A stretch of DNA of 64,000 nt from Lepas anatifera (taxonomy: Eukaryota > Arthropoda > Thecostraca > Lepadidae), in the NCBI GenBank assembly GCA_034440635.1, contig JAOTON010000774.1, positions 44,496-108,495 of the forward strand, read 5' to 3'. A program made the position numbers and the translations under genes. The notes under the pieces were generated by a model. The model ran no database searches. It saw nothing but the letters and a program-made list of their open reading frames with translations, and had not been told where the DNA came from. Below are positions 45,431 to 57,998 of the stretch, piece after piece; position 1 is the first letter of the stretch, and every line of letters starts with the position of its first letter.

Positions 45431-45696
45431 CATAGGCATAGGAACCGGGGGTCAGGGGGATACTGCCCCCCTTTTGAGGTGGGCCCCCGCAACGTATATC
45501 CAAATATCAGCAAGTACGCTGCCTGCAAGCCCCTGGAGGAGGAACGCTTCGTGAAAAAACCAAGGCACCTACTACCCGAGTGTTTCCAAATGAGTCCCGA
45601 GAACTGGTCCCAATCAAACTCCATCCCATATCAATCCCAACACAAAGCATGAATCGGATACGGACCCCGCATCAAATGCCGAGCAACAGTCGTCCC
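45431..45696. other. Second CATAGGC-TAGGAACCGGGG segment
   Basis: A direct repeat of the segment at 40884-40980 opens this stretch. An inverted relative (CCGTTCCTACGCC) lies at 46518-46530. Confidence 0.6.
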
Positions 45697-45890
45697 TGAG
45701 CCATTGAAAGGCGTGACGTCCTTCGATGCCAGGGTTATATGGCGTCGCCAACTCTTTCCCTGTTGGGAGGGGTTTCTTGGGAGTCAAATTGCTCCTTGCA
45801 CAAGGAATCTGCCGTGCCTTAAACCCGGGCTGGTCGCGTGGAAAGCAAGGTTGCTAACCACTATATCACCACACCCACACCTCCACAGCA
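45697..45890 (-). mobile_element. tRNA-derived SINE
   Basis: On the minus strand the head reads GGTGATATAGTGGTTAGCAA (A-box type), then CCCGGGTTTAAGG. The body ends with GAGTTGGCGACGCCATATAA and CCCTGGCATCGAAGG, a diverged form of the tail at 56171-56260. Confidence 0.7.
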
Positions 45891-46904
45891 TCACAAAGCT
45901 GGCCATCAAGTACCTACATTGCACTTGCAGTCATGCTGGAGCTCTGCATTTTAGGCATCGAAATATAGCTAGACGTATTTATTGTGATCAGCCTTTACCT
46001 AAATCAATCTCTAATGATGGAAAAAAGGGATCCGTAACAGCTTAAATAAATGTTCCCATTTTTGTCATTAAATAAGCAAAATGTTGATTAGGCATAGCGA
46101 AGTGAGGCTGTTTGGTATCAAAGCATTGTCTGTAGTTTTCTAAACAGTTTTTAATTTTGTAAATGTGATAAAAGGGCCTAAACATCTGTAAATATAAGAA
46201 ACGCACTCGTGGTAAAAATGATTGAAATCCTCCAAAAGAGCTTAAAAATGTATTTCGTAATTAAACAGGGTCTAGGTAAAAAGCCCAAAAAATGTTTTTT
46301 TGCGTTTTACTATGATTTATTAGATCATAATAGGTACAAATCAAAATCATAGGGCAAAATTTAATACCTCAATTTTCCATACGTTGGCATCCTAGTGTGC
46401 ATGCGTGCCTTATTGACACCAAACGAGCTAACTAATTTTTTTATAATTATGGGCCCCCATGGACTGGGGCCCCCCTTGAGGTGGGCCCCCTCTAAGGTTG
46501 GCCCCCCACTTTTCAAACCGTTCCTACGCCCCTGCGGTGGAACATCCGAATTTAAGGGGGGAAGGGGAGCGCCATGGGCTTTTCAACTCATTTCTTTCTA
46601 GTCAACGCCATAGAGTTAGTGTTAAAATTTCTGATTTAAGGGAGGGGCACCGTGCCCCCCCCCAGTTCCGCCGCCATTGCCTGGTGGCCACACCCCGTGG
46701 AAGCCAAAGGTATGCACTGGTAGTGGAGCTGTGGGGTGGGGGTGGGGGGAGGTGTACCAGGGTACTGTGCCCCCTTAACATGCGCCCCGCTGGGGGGGCG
46801 AGATTCGTCCCCTTCCTGGTTTTCCCCAGATAACGCAAAACCGAAGAAAGGCAGAACAGCAAAACTTACAGTACCTTATTCATAATCAATTTTACGCATC
46901 TGAT
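45891..46904. other. Non-coding stretch
   Basis: AT-rich to 46440, then C/G-run rich with relics of the GGGCCCCC-type elements. No gene. Confidence 0.4.
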
Positions 46905-47788
46905 CACAATCTTTTTAGGTCAGGTCATGTCAGGTCAAGGAGATGTTCAAGGTCAAGCGACCCGACCTCAAAATCTGAAATCACGAGTTTGAAGCGGCTC
47001 CTAAGGAACATCAGCCAACCGATCAGTTTCAAACTTCAACAATGTGGTGAGGTCATTAGGGTCTACAAATCTGCTATCTCGGAATTTTGATGTTGTGGAC
47101 CTAACGTGCGGTCAATTTTTGGTCACCCTATTATAAGTCTATGGTGAAAAATACAAAGGGCTCGTTTTCAGTAAATGCTGCATAGATAAACCTGAAAATC
47201 CTCGTATCACAATCTTGGCCATAAAGTTGAGTTTTGACCATCTGACCTCTCAAATGTCATGTCAGTCACAGGAGCATACCTACAGCTCTTGTTTTGCCAA
47301 AAACTTCTCACTAAATTGAGCTGAAGCTCCCATTTTCCTTGCATTATGCTTATATGGCCATGGGGAGTCGATTGGTATGCAGCATGACCATACCAGGTCA
47401 CCCTGTGACCCTGACCTAGCTCGATGTCAGGTAATTTTCACCATTTCACCTAGTAAGGTCATATTATACATCATTCGATTCGCAACGATGAGAGGAATCC
47501 AATAATGTATAAATATTTGCGCTAGCTACGCTGAGTAAAAATATAGAGGGGAAACGAACGTACACTGCCCTGTTATAAGGCCATGGAACCTTGTTTGACC
47601 TATGCTGACTTCAATATTGACTTGACATAAAAACACTGTTTATAATTTCTCTTCGTCTCGTCAATAGCTTTCGAACACCGTCCATAATTGTTCTTTAACT
47701 TTCCTGGGAAATGAGATATGGAGGGGGAGTGGCGAAATACGCCCCCCTCGTGGGGCGCGTCATCCCAGGGATTCCAGCAGGGCGCGTG
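46905..47788 (-). mobile_element. TTAA element of the CACGCGC family, copy E
   Basis: The right end is GGGCGCGTG followed by TTAA (47789-47792). The body has AGGTCAGGTCATGTCAGGTCA, GCGACCCGACCTC and the conserved core ATTCGATTCGCAACGATGAG. The left end is not resolved; 46905 marks the first AGGTCA run. Confidence 0.65.
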
Positions 47789-47792
47789 TTAA

Positions 47793-49361
47793 AGGAGAAA
47801 TTTTACCACTTAACCTATGGCATTGACTGGAAATAAATGGGTTGAAATTCCACGGTGCCCCCCCTGCCACCAAATTCGGACGTTCCGTCGTCTCTGAAGG
47901 TATGAACAGGCCATTTTTAACATGTTAACTGGGGGGGGCATTTGCCCACCCCCAGTCGGCTGAAATGCCCCCCACCCCAGTGCCCGGAAATTGCCCCCAC
48001 CCCTCCCCCAGTGAAACGGATTCTGATAGACAAGAGATGCCTCAAAATTGAACAAACGCAAACTCGCCTAACGAAAACAAGAAGACACCGCCTAATAATA
48101 ATGATTTTGTTCTCTTGCGCGTCCCAAATTGACAGTCCAAAATTGTGTCAACATATTTCCACCAGTAGCTATCTACTCCATCGTGCAAAAACGAAACAAA
48201 GCGCGTAGTTACGGGAAATCCCGGCAAAGCAGCCCCAACTAATCCTAACGCTAGAGATAGCCTACAACCAATCGAACATCGTGTTTCATTTCCATCCAGA
48301 AGCCCACGTCTCAGCCAGAACCGTGGGATTGCATGATGCTCTCATGGGCGCCATATGACCTATGATGTCGACGCGCTCCTAAACTCAAACTATGATGATG
48401 ATGACGATGCTCTCATTTCATACGTGGCCAGTGGTGAGTTGTCGGCGCTCGTTCGTGGATTAGGCAGGACACGGTGTAGGCAAAACGCGTCAGACTGCAT
48501 TGAAAAAAACAACACCTGGAGCGTAGAATTTCAATCTGTCTAGTCCTATAAGTACCCCATCTTTGAGCATTTGTTTAGAATTCTTAGTAAATATATTCTG
48601 ACAATTAGCTTAATTTCAGAATTAAAAGTGTAAAATTACAAGCGTGTGGTAATTTAATCTCTGTGCCATTTTAGCACAGGGCAGTTCCATTCGTGCAGCA
48701 AATGCAAAGGGGTAAATTTATCCGCACATGTACTCTGCAGAGTATTTCTATGGAACTCGCAAACTGCCTCAAGAATAGTCTTACTCTCCTATGGTGAAAC
48801 AATTCTGCCAATAGATTAAAACGAGATATTTGCTGATTTAACTACGCTTAATGAATGTTTTAATTCTTCTTATCTTCGTTTGAGTGTGTTTCTATGATAT
48901 AAGAAGGTACGTATTTACTACAGTTGACACGTGGGTGGAACCGTGCCATTTTGATTTCGCTTCAGTTCTGAGCTTGAATCACCGCATTGCAGTTCTGCAT
49001 TCCACAAAGTGTTGATCTTGACGCGTGGAGGTTAGTCTAGCCGTGGAGAAGAAACGAAGACAATCATTCCAGCTAAGTGCAGCAAATAGCAGAGCTGTTG
49101 AATTTGCCTCAATGGGCCTGAATGAATCGTTTATATACCTATCTTTGTCTGGCATCCAGGACGTCGTCAAGGATTTTCTACAAGAGGCCCGGATCCACAG
49201 TGGTGAGGTAGTGATAACCTATATTTTCACTTGATTTAAGCATATCCAATAGTGTTCCAGCACAGATATCGAATGTGCCCGTTTCCGAACAGTAAAGGGA
49301 TTTCAACCCCCCCCGCCCCCGTAGCGATGCTTTTGTTAGCCACTCTCGGGATATAGATGGG
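47793..49361. other. Non-coding stretch
   Basis: Nothing recognised. A plus-strand frame at 49025-49234 looks mildly protein-like but matches no family I know. Confidence 0.4.
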
Positions 49362-49912
49362 TCATTCCAGGACAAATCGTCCAGGTAGGAAAAAGTCCAA
49401 CATGACCCACTCCTCAGATTTCCACCAAACTTTTACTCAAGGCCCTCTATACAAAAGAACAATTGGGCCTTTTTCAGGTTGAAAAGTCAAAGAGGTCACC
49501 AGATAGAGGTCATGAAGGTTTCAAAGCTAACACAAACATTGAATCAGAAATAATTTCATCTCTTGAAAGTGGCTGATCTTAATTGATTTGTATGGATATC
49601 GCTGGATAGAAGATACCCACATCGGTTCATATAAGAAAAAATAAAAAACTTTTCCTTCAGGTCAGGTTTTGACCTCGTAACCTTGTGACCTCTTTAAATT
49701 TAAAATTTAAAAACATATTCTAATTTTTCACTGGGTGCTCCTCAGGGTATAAGCTAACCAATGGTGGGTGATCATTACTTAAAGTAGATTTAGTAACAAG
49801 TCGCAGAGGCCATCAGCTAGGTAAAGTTATCGTTTTTGGCCATGAACGGTTCTCCGGCCACCTCAGAAAAATAGGTGGGGGCTGGCCTCCGAGACCCCCT
49901 CCAGTGCGCGTG
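49362..49912. mobile_element. TTAA element related to the CACGCGC family, copy G
   Basis: It ends in CCAGTGCGCGTG-TTAA (49913-49916) and starts near GTCATTCCAGGACAAATCG, like the outer edge of the 33222-37545 structure. AGGTCA motifs occur near 49494, 49508, 49660 and 49685. Confidence 0.55.
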
Positions 49913-49916
49913 TTAA

Positions 49917-52205
49917 GAAAGTTGTGCAGTGTCTCAAAGAGGCGATCCGCGGTGATGAGTGGAAATGATGCAGTGGTAAGCGGATATGAAAGAGGAAAAG
50001 TTGCGAAGTGTAAAACGAGGAGGTCTTAGACAAAAAACATAAACCTAGTGATGTTTGTGCAAAGAGGAACTAAATTATTGTAGTGATTGAAGGCTTATTC
50101 AAATATTGTTCCAGATTGGAGTGCAAATTAAAGGTACCTATTTCGATTATAAGAAGTGATTATTGAAACAAATATTCAAAACTCTCCGTCGCAGTGTATG
50201 TTTTTAGAGTGTATATTAATCAGCCTAATCAGAGTAGACTGACCTCAAACGTTCGATGGGAATAAACCGGGTCGTTTTTTTAATCGGTGTTTCTTTTCAG
50301 CACCAATGTAATATTGAACGCGGGTTCATTTTACACCTTGCAAATATTTTTCTACGCCAGGAATTTCACATCTTAATCCATTTTTACTCCCTCACTTCCA
50401 GTTTACACTGTTCCGGTTTAGCTGACAATCTTTTTACTCCAGTGATATAATAATGTTCCCTCCAAACACATGCATTTTTGCATTACATCGGTGTAAAATG
50501 GGTTGTGGAACAATGCTGGAAAGAGGAGTTGATTTTGGCACCGTAAAAATAATCCTAAAAATGGCGTACTTTTTGGTAGTTGATATTTTCATCACCAATG
50601 AGATGGGGTTTTATTATGCCTGTTTCATGGAATTTTACGCTTCTCAATCTAAAAATATCGGGTGTAAGATATTCACGGAAAGAAGAGTGGATTTTGGCAC
50701 CGTAGAAAAAATAGAATTTCTGGCGTACTTTTTCAGTGTATAGTGAGATTACTGCACTCATTCTTTTTCTGCAAAGTTGATAAGTTGTTACTTGGCCTTT
50801 CTCATCGATTCATTGATGTTGAAAATTGAGATAAATCATATATTCGGCCACACCCCTTCCTCAGAATCATCAAACTGGCTCCCGATAAACATTTCCAACC
50901 GGGAAAGAGTTAGAAGACGCCATATGACCCTGACAGATGGTGCATCGATAAGCCCCAAAAATTATTAACTAGTTTTTTCACGACATTCCCAAGAGGATTT
51001 TGACTGCAACGTCCACACATCATAGTAGGTATGTATGCACGTAAAATCTTGTCTCAGTTTAGACTATAAACCACTTGCGTTCGATATTTTAGGAATTTAC
51101 TGACCTTGCCACACTCATTAAGAAAAAAAGAATATCTGAATTTTTTTTCTTTTGTTGTGTTTGGCCCCGCGATTTCTCCTGTTGGTACTTTCTTTAAATC
51201 TGGCCTTTTTTGGCCCTTTTTCTCGTAGCTGACATCTAGGCTATTTTTTGGTTCGTCCCTTGTATAAATATGACTTCTTTTGGCCTTCTCTGCTCTTGAA
51301 AAGATGTTCCGACACCGAAAAAGAAAAGAACAGCAGAAAAAACTAGTGTGGTGGTGAGAGGGAGGGACAGAACTTTGTAAAAAATACGATCCAAAAAAAT
51401 GACGGCCACCAAACACCGGATGCGAGGCATGCGATACTATAGGCGCCCTTTGGGTGAAAAGTTGGCGGCAAAGTGCATCCTCTGAGGCTCCACCCTCTCC
51501 CAATTATCAAAATCCTAGATCCACCACTGTTCGAGAGCAAAAATTCACGGTTGGAAAAACATGAAAAATATTAAATGTTAGTGGGGAGTGGTGTGACCAA
51601 GATAATTGATGATGCTAAAACATTTTCTGGTTCTGTGGATAAAATCATTGATGGCCACGCGGGATTGGAAGGGCACTCCTGGCTTCCTACTCAATGGGTA
51701 GTGTGCTAAAAAAGAATACTGCGTCAAGTCAATATCAAACCTGCAACAATTAGTTTTAAACGGTGATACAGGTAGCTTTTCTGGTCGTTTTAGCCTCAAA
51801 TCTGAGTTTTGTGGTATTTATTTGGCCAGTTTGTGAAAAATGACCCTTTTTGGACGTTTTTATAACTTCGTTTGGCCTTTCTCCGCCGAAAAAACTGGCA
51901 GCCCTGGGCAGCATCTATAATCTTTAGAAGATGGAAGAACACAAAAATTGGGATTTTTTAACACTGACGCCTCTAAGTTGTATTGCCCCCCCCGCCTCCA
52001 AATGGGGTCTTGATCCCCTAAAGACACTATAATTGCCAGCACAAGAAATGCCCCCCACTGGTTTTTCCTTAAAAAATGCCCTGGGTATGAATGTACGTTT
52101 TCGCCCTCTCCACCCATTGTGGTACGTTCACCGATGCAAGCCGGCATGACACTTCGACTTAGCGTTTTTGCATGCTACTCATATTGCCTGTGTGAACCAA
52201 CTAAG
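49917..52205. other. Non-coding stretch with a ~160 bp tandem dimer
   Basis: The segment 50508-50585 (with GATTTTGGCACCGTA and TGGCGTACTTTTT) is repeated at 50664-50742. CTAGATCCACCACTG at 51514 resembles a hAT-type end. No gene recognised. Confidence 0.5.
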
Positions 52206-52237
52206 TGTGCGTGCGTGCGTGCGTGCATGCGTGCGTT

Positions 52238-52315
<78 letters not shown>

Positions 52316-52328
52316 GTGCGTGTGCGTG
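52206..52328. repeat. (GT)n microsatellite
   Basis: About 120 bases, starting as TGCG-rich and continuing as pure GT for nearly 70 bases. Confidence 0.97.
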
Positions 52329-52508
52329 TAAGTGCACCATTGTTAGCAGAACTGGGACTACCGAATGAAATTCAGTATTTCGGTATTTTGGCACTACCAG
52401 CGGTAGATTTATCTACCGCTACCGAACCTCTAACGATACCGATATCGATACCGAATGGATCTACCGAATGACTTTCTTCCGTATATTTGAATTTCCATCG
52501 CCGACAAA

Positions 52509-52816
52509 GAATCTTCTTAGCAGATGCAAGCCACCACCCCCAGCCAGTACGCCCTGGAGGAAAGCAATGAGTATTCAGCCATCAACTGGGCAAGGATCAT
52601 GTGGTCAAGAGGGAGCACTTTCCCGAAGGCCACCGGGAGGCCTCGATCAAGCTGTTCATCCGGTACAACACTACCCTCCCCAGCTCCGCTGCAGCAGAGA
52701 GGTTGTTCAGCACAGCGGGCAGCATCCTCCGCCCCATGAGGTCCTCCTTGACAGTCAGCAACTTCGAACAGCTGGTGCTGCTTAAGGGGAACAACAGGAT
52801 GTTCAAGGAGCCCTGA
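52509..52816 (+). pseudogene. hAT transposase C-terminal dimerisation region, truncated
   Basis: The frame from 52601 reads LPSSAAAERLFSTAGSILRP followed by MRSSLTVSNFEQLVLLKGN and ends at TGA. This is the hallmark hAT C-terminal motif. Upstream sequence (52524-52590, YALEESNEYSAINW) is in a different frame, and the catalytic DDE part is absent, so this is a relic. Confidence 0.9.
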
Positions 52817-52965
52817 AGGAGGGCCCCAGGAATGGCCCCGACACCGACCAGGACCAGGAGTAAGAAGAAGACAGCAAGACCATAACAGCATTATTTATGC
52901 TAACAATTTTTTGTTGCTTTTTGAAATGTTTAATTGTAATAAGAACGAGCAGCGTATCTCCCTTT

Positions 52966-53282
52966 AAAGGGAGATAAGCGAAAAAAATGTTATTGGCTAA
53001 ATCAAAAGGTCACAAAAAGTTGTTTCAGAAGTCCTATTCTCATTTTCGCGAATTCAGCCTGCAAATGCCTTAAAATTGCTCTCAAAGTCAACATTTCTAG
53101 ACGACTCTAGCGGTACACCTCTTATCGGTGTAAGTGACGTACCCCCGGCTAAGGCTATCAAATTATCTATAAAACCGGTCCCATTTTTCCTAAGCAGTGA
53201 CTCGAACGTCTAAAACTATTAAATAAAGTTATTTTAAAAAAGCTACAGCCAAAAATAATATTAAAACAAAAATAAAGGACTT
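52966..53282 (+). repeat. Diverged extra copy of the giant palindrome's terminal ~300 bp
   Basis: After TTAA at 52974 the sequence AGGGAGATAAGCGAAAAAAA and the following ~300 bases resemble 53287 onward (TTGGCTAAATCAAAAGGTC, GTTGTTTCAGAAGTCCTATT). It has the same orientation and directly abuts the palindrome. The left side of the same TTAA is TATCTCCCT, so two AGGGAGAT ends meet back to back around one TTAA. Confidence 0.8.
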
Positions 53283-55648
53283 TTAAAGGGACATTGTCGC
53301 AAAAATTTTTATTGGCTAGATCAAAAGGTTGCAAAAAGTTGTTTCAGAAGTCATATTCTCATTTTTGCAAATTCAGGCTCAAAATGCCTCAAAATCGGCC
53401 TCAAAGTCAACATTTATAGACGACTTTACTGAGTCCTTATGGTATCGATAAAATGACGTAGTTCGGGTTATGGCTTTCAATTTCTATACCAAAGAATGTA
53501 AAAAATTTGAATCGAAGCATTTTGGTAGCTAAACCTGAGACATAGAAAAATTATTTTATAAAAATAACTTTCCAAAACGCTTTTGAATAGGAAATATAGG
53601 ACTTTAAAGAAATACCATCAACCAATCAGAAGCCCAGTCCTTATAGGATCTGGTCACGTGGGCTTATCTTACATCAATGTGATGTCATCACGGCTTTCAA
53701 CGAGTTATCGATATTTACCATTTCAAAAGCCGCGGCAAACACGGAGATATGAATACAAATTTTATAAGACTTATTAGCGCTGCGGTCAGGCCCGATCACT
53801 CTAAAGATTATAATTAATAATTGTTCGTTATTGCATGATTGCATTGCAGCGACAATGATACAAGAAAAAGATACGGGTAGCGCGATCCAGAAGAGCCTCT
53901 TTTTGAGGCGTGACGAAAGTTTTTGGTGGTTTTAAGGACGAGGAGATTGTCGCCGGTCCGGTCTCGTGATCAACATATCAATATCGTCGGTTATCTGTAC
54001 GTAAAACATTTAGAGCCTTTGATGTGGTCAATTGAGATTTTCTTTGAGGAAAAAAATGTACGAGTGAAAAGTTAATGAAACAATTTTATTTTTTCCATCC
54101 ATCGTTGCTGGCCACCAATGCTTATTGAGGTTTTGTGTAGTGAGTGTAGTTGAGTTAGGTAGTCAGGCACTCATCCTATCAAATATGGGCAATGCATTTA
54201 ATGTTTCTGTTCTGCATTAATTAGGTTCACGAAGTTGCCAGAAAGCAAATTGTATGCTTAATTGATAACTATTCATTTTGGCCCACTATTATAGCTGTGG
54301 TCTCATCCCGTCTGTCAACACCAATCAGCGAGCAGCATTGAGTCGATGTCACATGACTATAGCCTCTCCCTGAGAACAAATCGTAGAACCAATCTTAGAT
54401 TTACAGGTTGACAACCTGCTGTGGTGCTGCTGGAAGAAACAGTAAAAGCAGAACAGTGGTAGCGCACTATTTTGTGATTGGTAGATAAGTATTCTGGTTC
54501 ATTTCTGTTTGATAAGCAGTAGCACATACTATAAGCGGTTGCAGCACTGATATTTCTTTTCTAGAGGAGAGGCTCGAGGGCCTGCGGACAGGACTGTGCT
54601 GACAGATGGAACAAGGCTTATGAGTAGTGTCAATGCCAAAAAATCCTCATTTTATTGTTGCACAGGTCAACTTGTGTACCAAAATTGGTGAAAATGATTG
54701 GCGATGACAATTTTCCAATGATTGTTTAGGCATGTTATTTATGAATGTCCCATATTCGCTCTCTTTTTGGTCTAACTCTTTATTTACAATATCTGTGCAC
54801 TCTAGTAAAAGTCTATATCAAGCCTGCAATTTGAATTACAAGTTTCTACCTGTTACAAATACTAGTTCTGCACAATGTGTGCATGCTAGGGAATTTTCTG
54901 CTTAGTTTACCTTCTTTAAAGTATGAAAATGTTTTTGATAATTTCTCAGATTGAAACAGATTTTCCATTTATTTTGGTACCATGCGGTACATAATAGTTT
55001 GTGTACTCTTATCCACTTCTCGGATGAAGTTACTCATATTTCAAGTGCTAATGTTTGTTTCCAGACATAAAAGTGGCTGTAGCATGAATTCATCCATCTG
55101 CCCTCTGCAAATGCCCATCTGCATGTTTTTTTATAATTGCTATTTAAAAATAAACTGAAGGAAAATTAGGATAAGATGTATTATGATTTGAAACACTAGG
55201 AGTGTACCCAGCCAATACAAAAATATAATTGTGAACAAAGAGTATGGATAGACACATAGGAATGACAGGAGGGCAATCTTGGGTGATGCATTTTTTTGTG
55301 TTTTCCTGGAGGAATATGTGAAATATTAGGCTGGTCACTTCAGAGAGAAAATTTGTTTACTAGAAAACCTGTCTTTGTAGCTGCTGTGTATCATCAAACT
55401 ATCATCCCAATCAATGGATCAGCTTGTATATGATCATTTTGGTTGTTACTTTGAATGGGATGAACCCAAACAGACTGATTCTCCCATAGACATGAAATTT
55501 GAAATATTTGTTTTCTATTGTGGGCCAGATTGGAAATAATGTATTATAATTTATTTAAAAAATTATGATTCTGCATGGTTCCACCCGACCCCCCACAATC
55601 CCATGATCTAGACTATAGATCGTCTTTGGGGACGTCTTTCTTCTTGAA

Positions 55649-55670
55649 TATATATATATATATATATATA
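55649..55670. repeat. (AT)n tract, left arm
   Basis: About 22 bases; the counterpart in the right arm is much longer (61558-61634). Confidence 0.95.
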
Positions 55671-55783
55671 ATATTTTGTATATGTTTAAAACAAGATGCA
55701 GTGATATCTTGTTTGCTTTCATTGTGGGCTTGTGATATTTTATTTGTACCCTTTATTTGGTCCCATCTGTTCCTGCTGTGAAA

Positions 55784-56033
55784 ATGTCTTCTAATTTAAG
55801 AAGGGCCTACTCCAGAAAGCTGAACGCAAAACAGAAATAATCAGGTGCTGCCCCTCGACAGTGACTATCGCCATTTACGCCTGCTGCTGGAAGACAAGCT
55901 TCAGATGACGAGCAATGGAATCCTAGAGTTGGCAGAGTACCACAGCCAGCAGTTTTCTGCATTGAACACGAACCTGTCTGAGTGCACCTCGGTCGTCTGC
56001 CTGTGTGCCCGCAGTATACGTTCATGTGTGTGC
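55784..56033 (+). pseudogene. Exon-like frame in left arm, frameshifted
   Basis: ATG at 55784 opens MSSNLRRAYSRKLNAKQK, then one extra A breaks the frame. The remainder (LPLDSDYRHLRLLLEDKL, GILELAEYHSQQFSALNTN) continues in another frame up to a donor-like TGC|GTAAGT at 56034. The right-arm copy is intact. Family unknown. Confidence 0.5.
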
Positions 56034-56170
56034 GTAAGTGGTATTTATCGCCATATATTAAGGCACATCCTCTGAGGACCTCTGTAAAACATGCCATTAA
56101 AAGTACTTTTTAGCTTAAAGGTAAAAAAACTCGTAATGCAACAGGTCTTTATAGTAAAAATCAAGTGGTC

Positions 56171-56260
56171 TAATTATTGGGCTTATCGACGCACCAACTG
56201 CCAGGTCATATGGCGTCGCCAACCTTTCCCTGTTGGAAGGGTTTCAGCTTGCTTGTTGGA
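56171..56260 (-). mobile_element. 90 bp SINE fragment inserted in left arm only
   Basis: The insert is bounded by the perfect 11 bp duplication ATCAAGTGGTC (56160-56170 and 56261-56271). The right arm has a single uninterrupted copy near 61062-61072. The sequence (minus strand TTGGCGACGCCATATGACC, TGGCAGTTGGTGCGTCG) is the tail domain of the SINE family seen elsewhere. Confidence 0.92.
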
Positions 56261-57998
56261 ATCAAGTGGTCAGATTTTGTTGGTGGTCGTACGTGTGAAA
56301 GTCGGCGAAAATGATATGTGACTACCTTTGGGCTCAGACTATTGCGGTGTACATTTTGTCAAATCGTGTAGCACTTATTGTGGACAGATGCAAAATCTGT
56401 TATGCTTTTGATGTACACTCAGTATTTGGTTCGCTCCCACCCTTCTTAGAGTGCACTTCTTCAAGGACTGGAAGCTAGGAGCCGCATACCCACTGGTGGG
56501 TTCAGGGAAAAATTTACTTTCCTCCCAAACTCTGCGATTTTCACCGATCTTTAAAAACATGTTTATTCACGATTTTGGACCCTGTCTTCCCCCCCCACAA
56601 AAACATTGGCCTGGATCCGTCACTGACGTACTGAGTTATATCCTCTAGTTCACGTTGCACTCGGAAGATTGCTCTTTGGGGACTCGCAGACCTGATTGTT
56701 GCACGCGTTTCTTACCTGCCGAGGGTTATCACTCGCTTTTAATTTCCTGGTAGGCTATATTTTCTCATGTTTTTGTGAGTCTGAATATAAGCCTCATTGA
56801 TCAACTGATATCTGTTGGTTTTTAAAAGTAGATGAATTTTGCATTGCGTAGCCGAGGAGCATGATTATACATTGGTAAGATGTTTCATGGCTTTGCCTCT
56901 CGAATTCTTGATGCATAATGGAGCCTGTGATCTGTGATCACATATTCGGGCACAGCCCCTCGTCAGAATCCTCATAATACAATAAGCGAAAACTTTTGGT
57001 CATAGTGTGACCAAGGCTTGAAATTTAGATCTGATATGGAACTCGAATGCTGGAATAATGCAGTTCAGTACTGGAATATTCAAATATTGGAACTCGATTC
57101 GAGGTTATCCCACCACTCTGACTAAACATGTATGTGTTCACCTATTATATTATGAGAATTTTGGTGAAGGGATGTACCTGAATATTTATCAGTGTATTAG
57201 CCCCATTTTGCAACTATGATTCGAGGAGGCTGGTCATGAAGTATCTTATCAACGTAGATAATCTAATAAACAATCTAATAAAAATAAGGGTTAATATACT
57301 ATTTTATATAATGATATGATGTTATATGAAGTGCTTCTGGAATTGTTTGTTCTATTATGAGAAAGGACCGTTTCCGAACTCCGAAGTATTAAAAATAAAA
57401 GCTTATCATTTTCATAAACAAATGTCATTCATGAGGCTAGCAGCTTGCTTGTCTTAAAGCCGCGATGCGTCTTCTTAGGTTCAGACTCCGTCACTACCAA
57501 TGTTTAGAATAATTATAGAATCCTTTTTATTTAATACGAACTGTTCCAGGCTATAATTTTGAGGTATATTTTCTTGATGTGCCCGGATCAGAAACTAACT
57601 CAACTTGAAGTCAAAAACAATGTATTCTTAAATCTTGTATATCTATATACGAAAAAAATTAGAAAGAGCTACCACCACGGACAGAGGAGTGAGGTGGCCA
57701 GTCCATCTCCAACCTGCAAAACACAACAAACGTTCCCCCTGAAACAAAAAGTGATCAGGTTTGGGTTCGTGGTGCGTTCCACACTTGGTGGCTGCATATA
57801 TTTTTGTTAGTTCACCCAAGGATCGTGGTGGCTGCTCTTTGGTTCCCCAGTTCTGACGCATATCAAGAGTTATTCTTCCGTATCACATTCAGCTATTCTC
57901 CGGTTCTCTAGACTACGTGTTTTTATATTCTCCGGAGACCAAAGAATTACAATTATATCAAAGATTTAGATGTCGACGGACACATTTAATCTGATTGA

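Noticed and set aside
48350..48440. Possible exon (YDVDALLNSNYDDDDDALIS) with a GTGAGT donor
   Set aside because: All three frames from the nearest plausible acceptor contain stops before the donor.
51054..51503. 149-codon minus-strand frame
   Set aside because: No recognisable domain, low-complexity composition, and it runs across a transposon end (CTAGATCCACCACTG) nearby.
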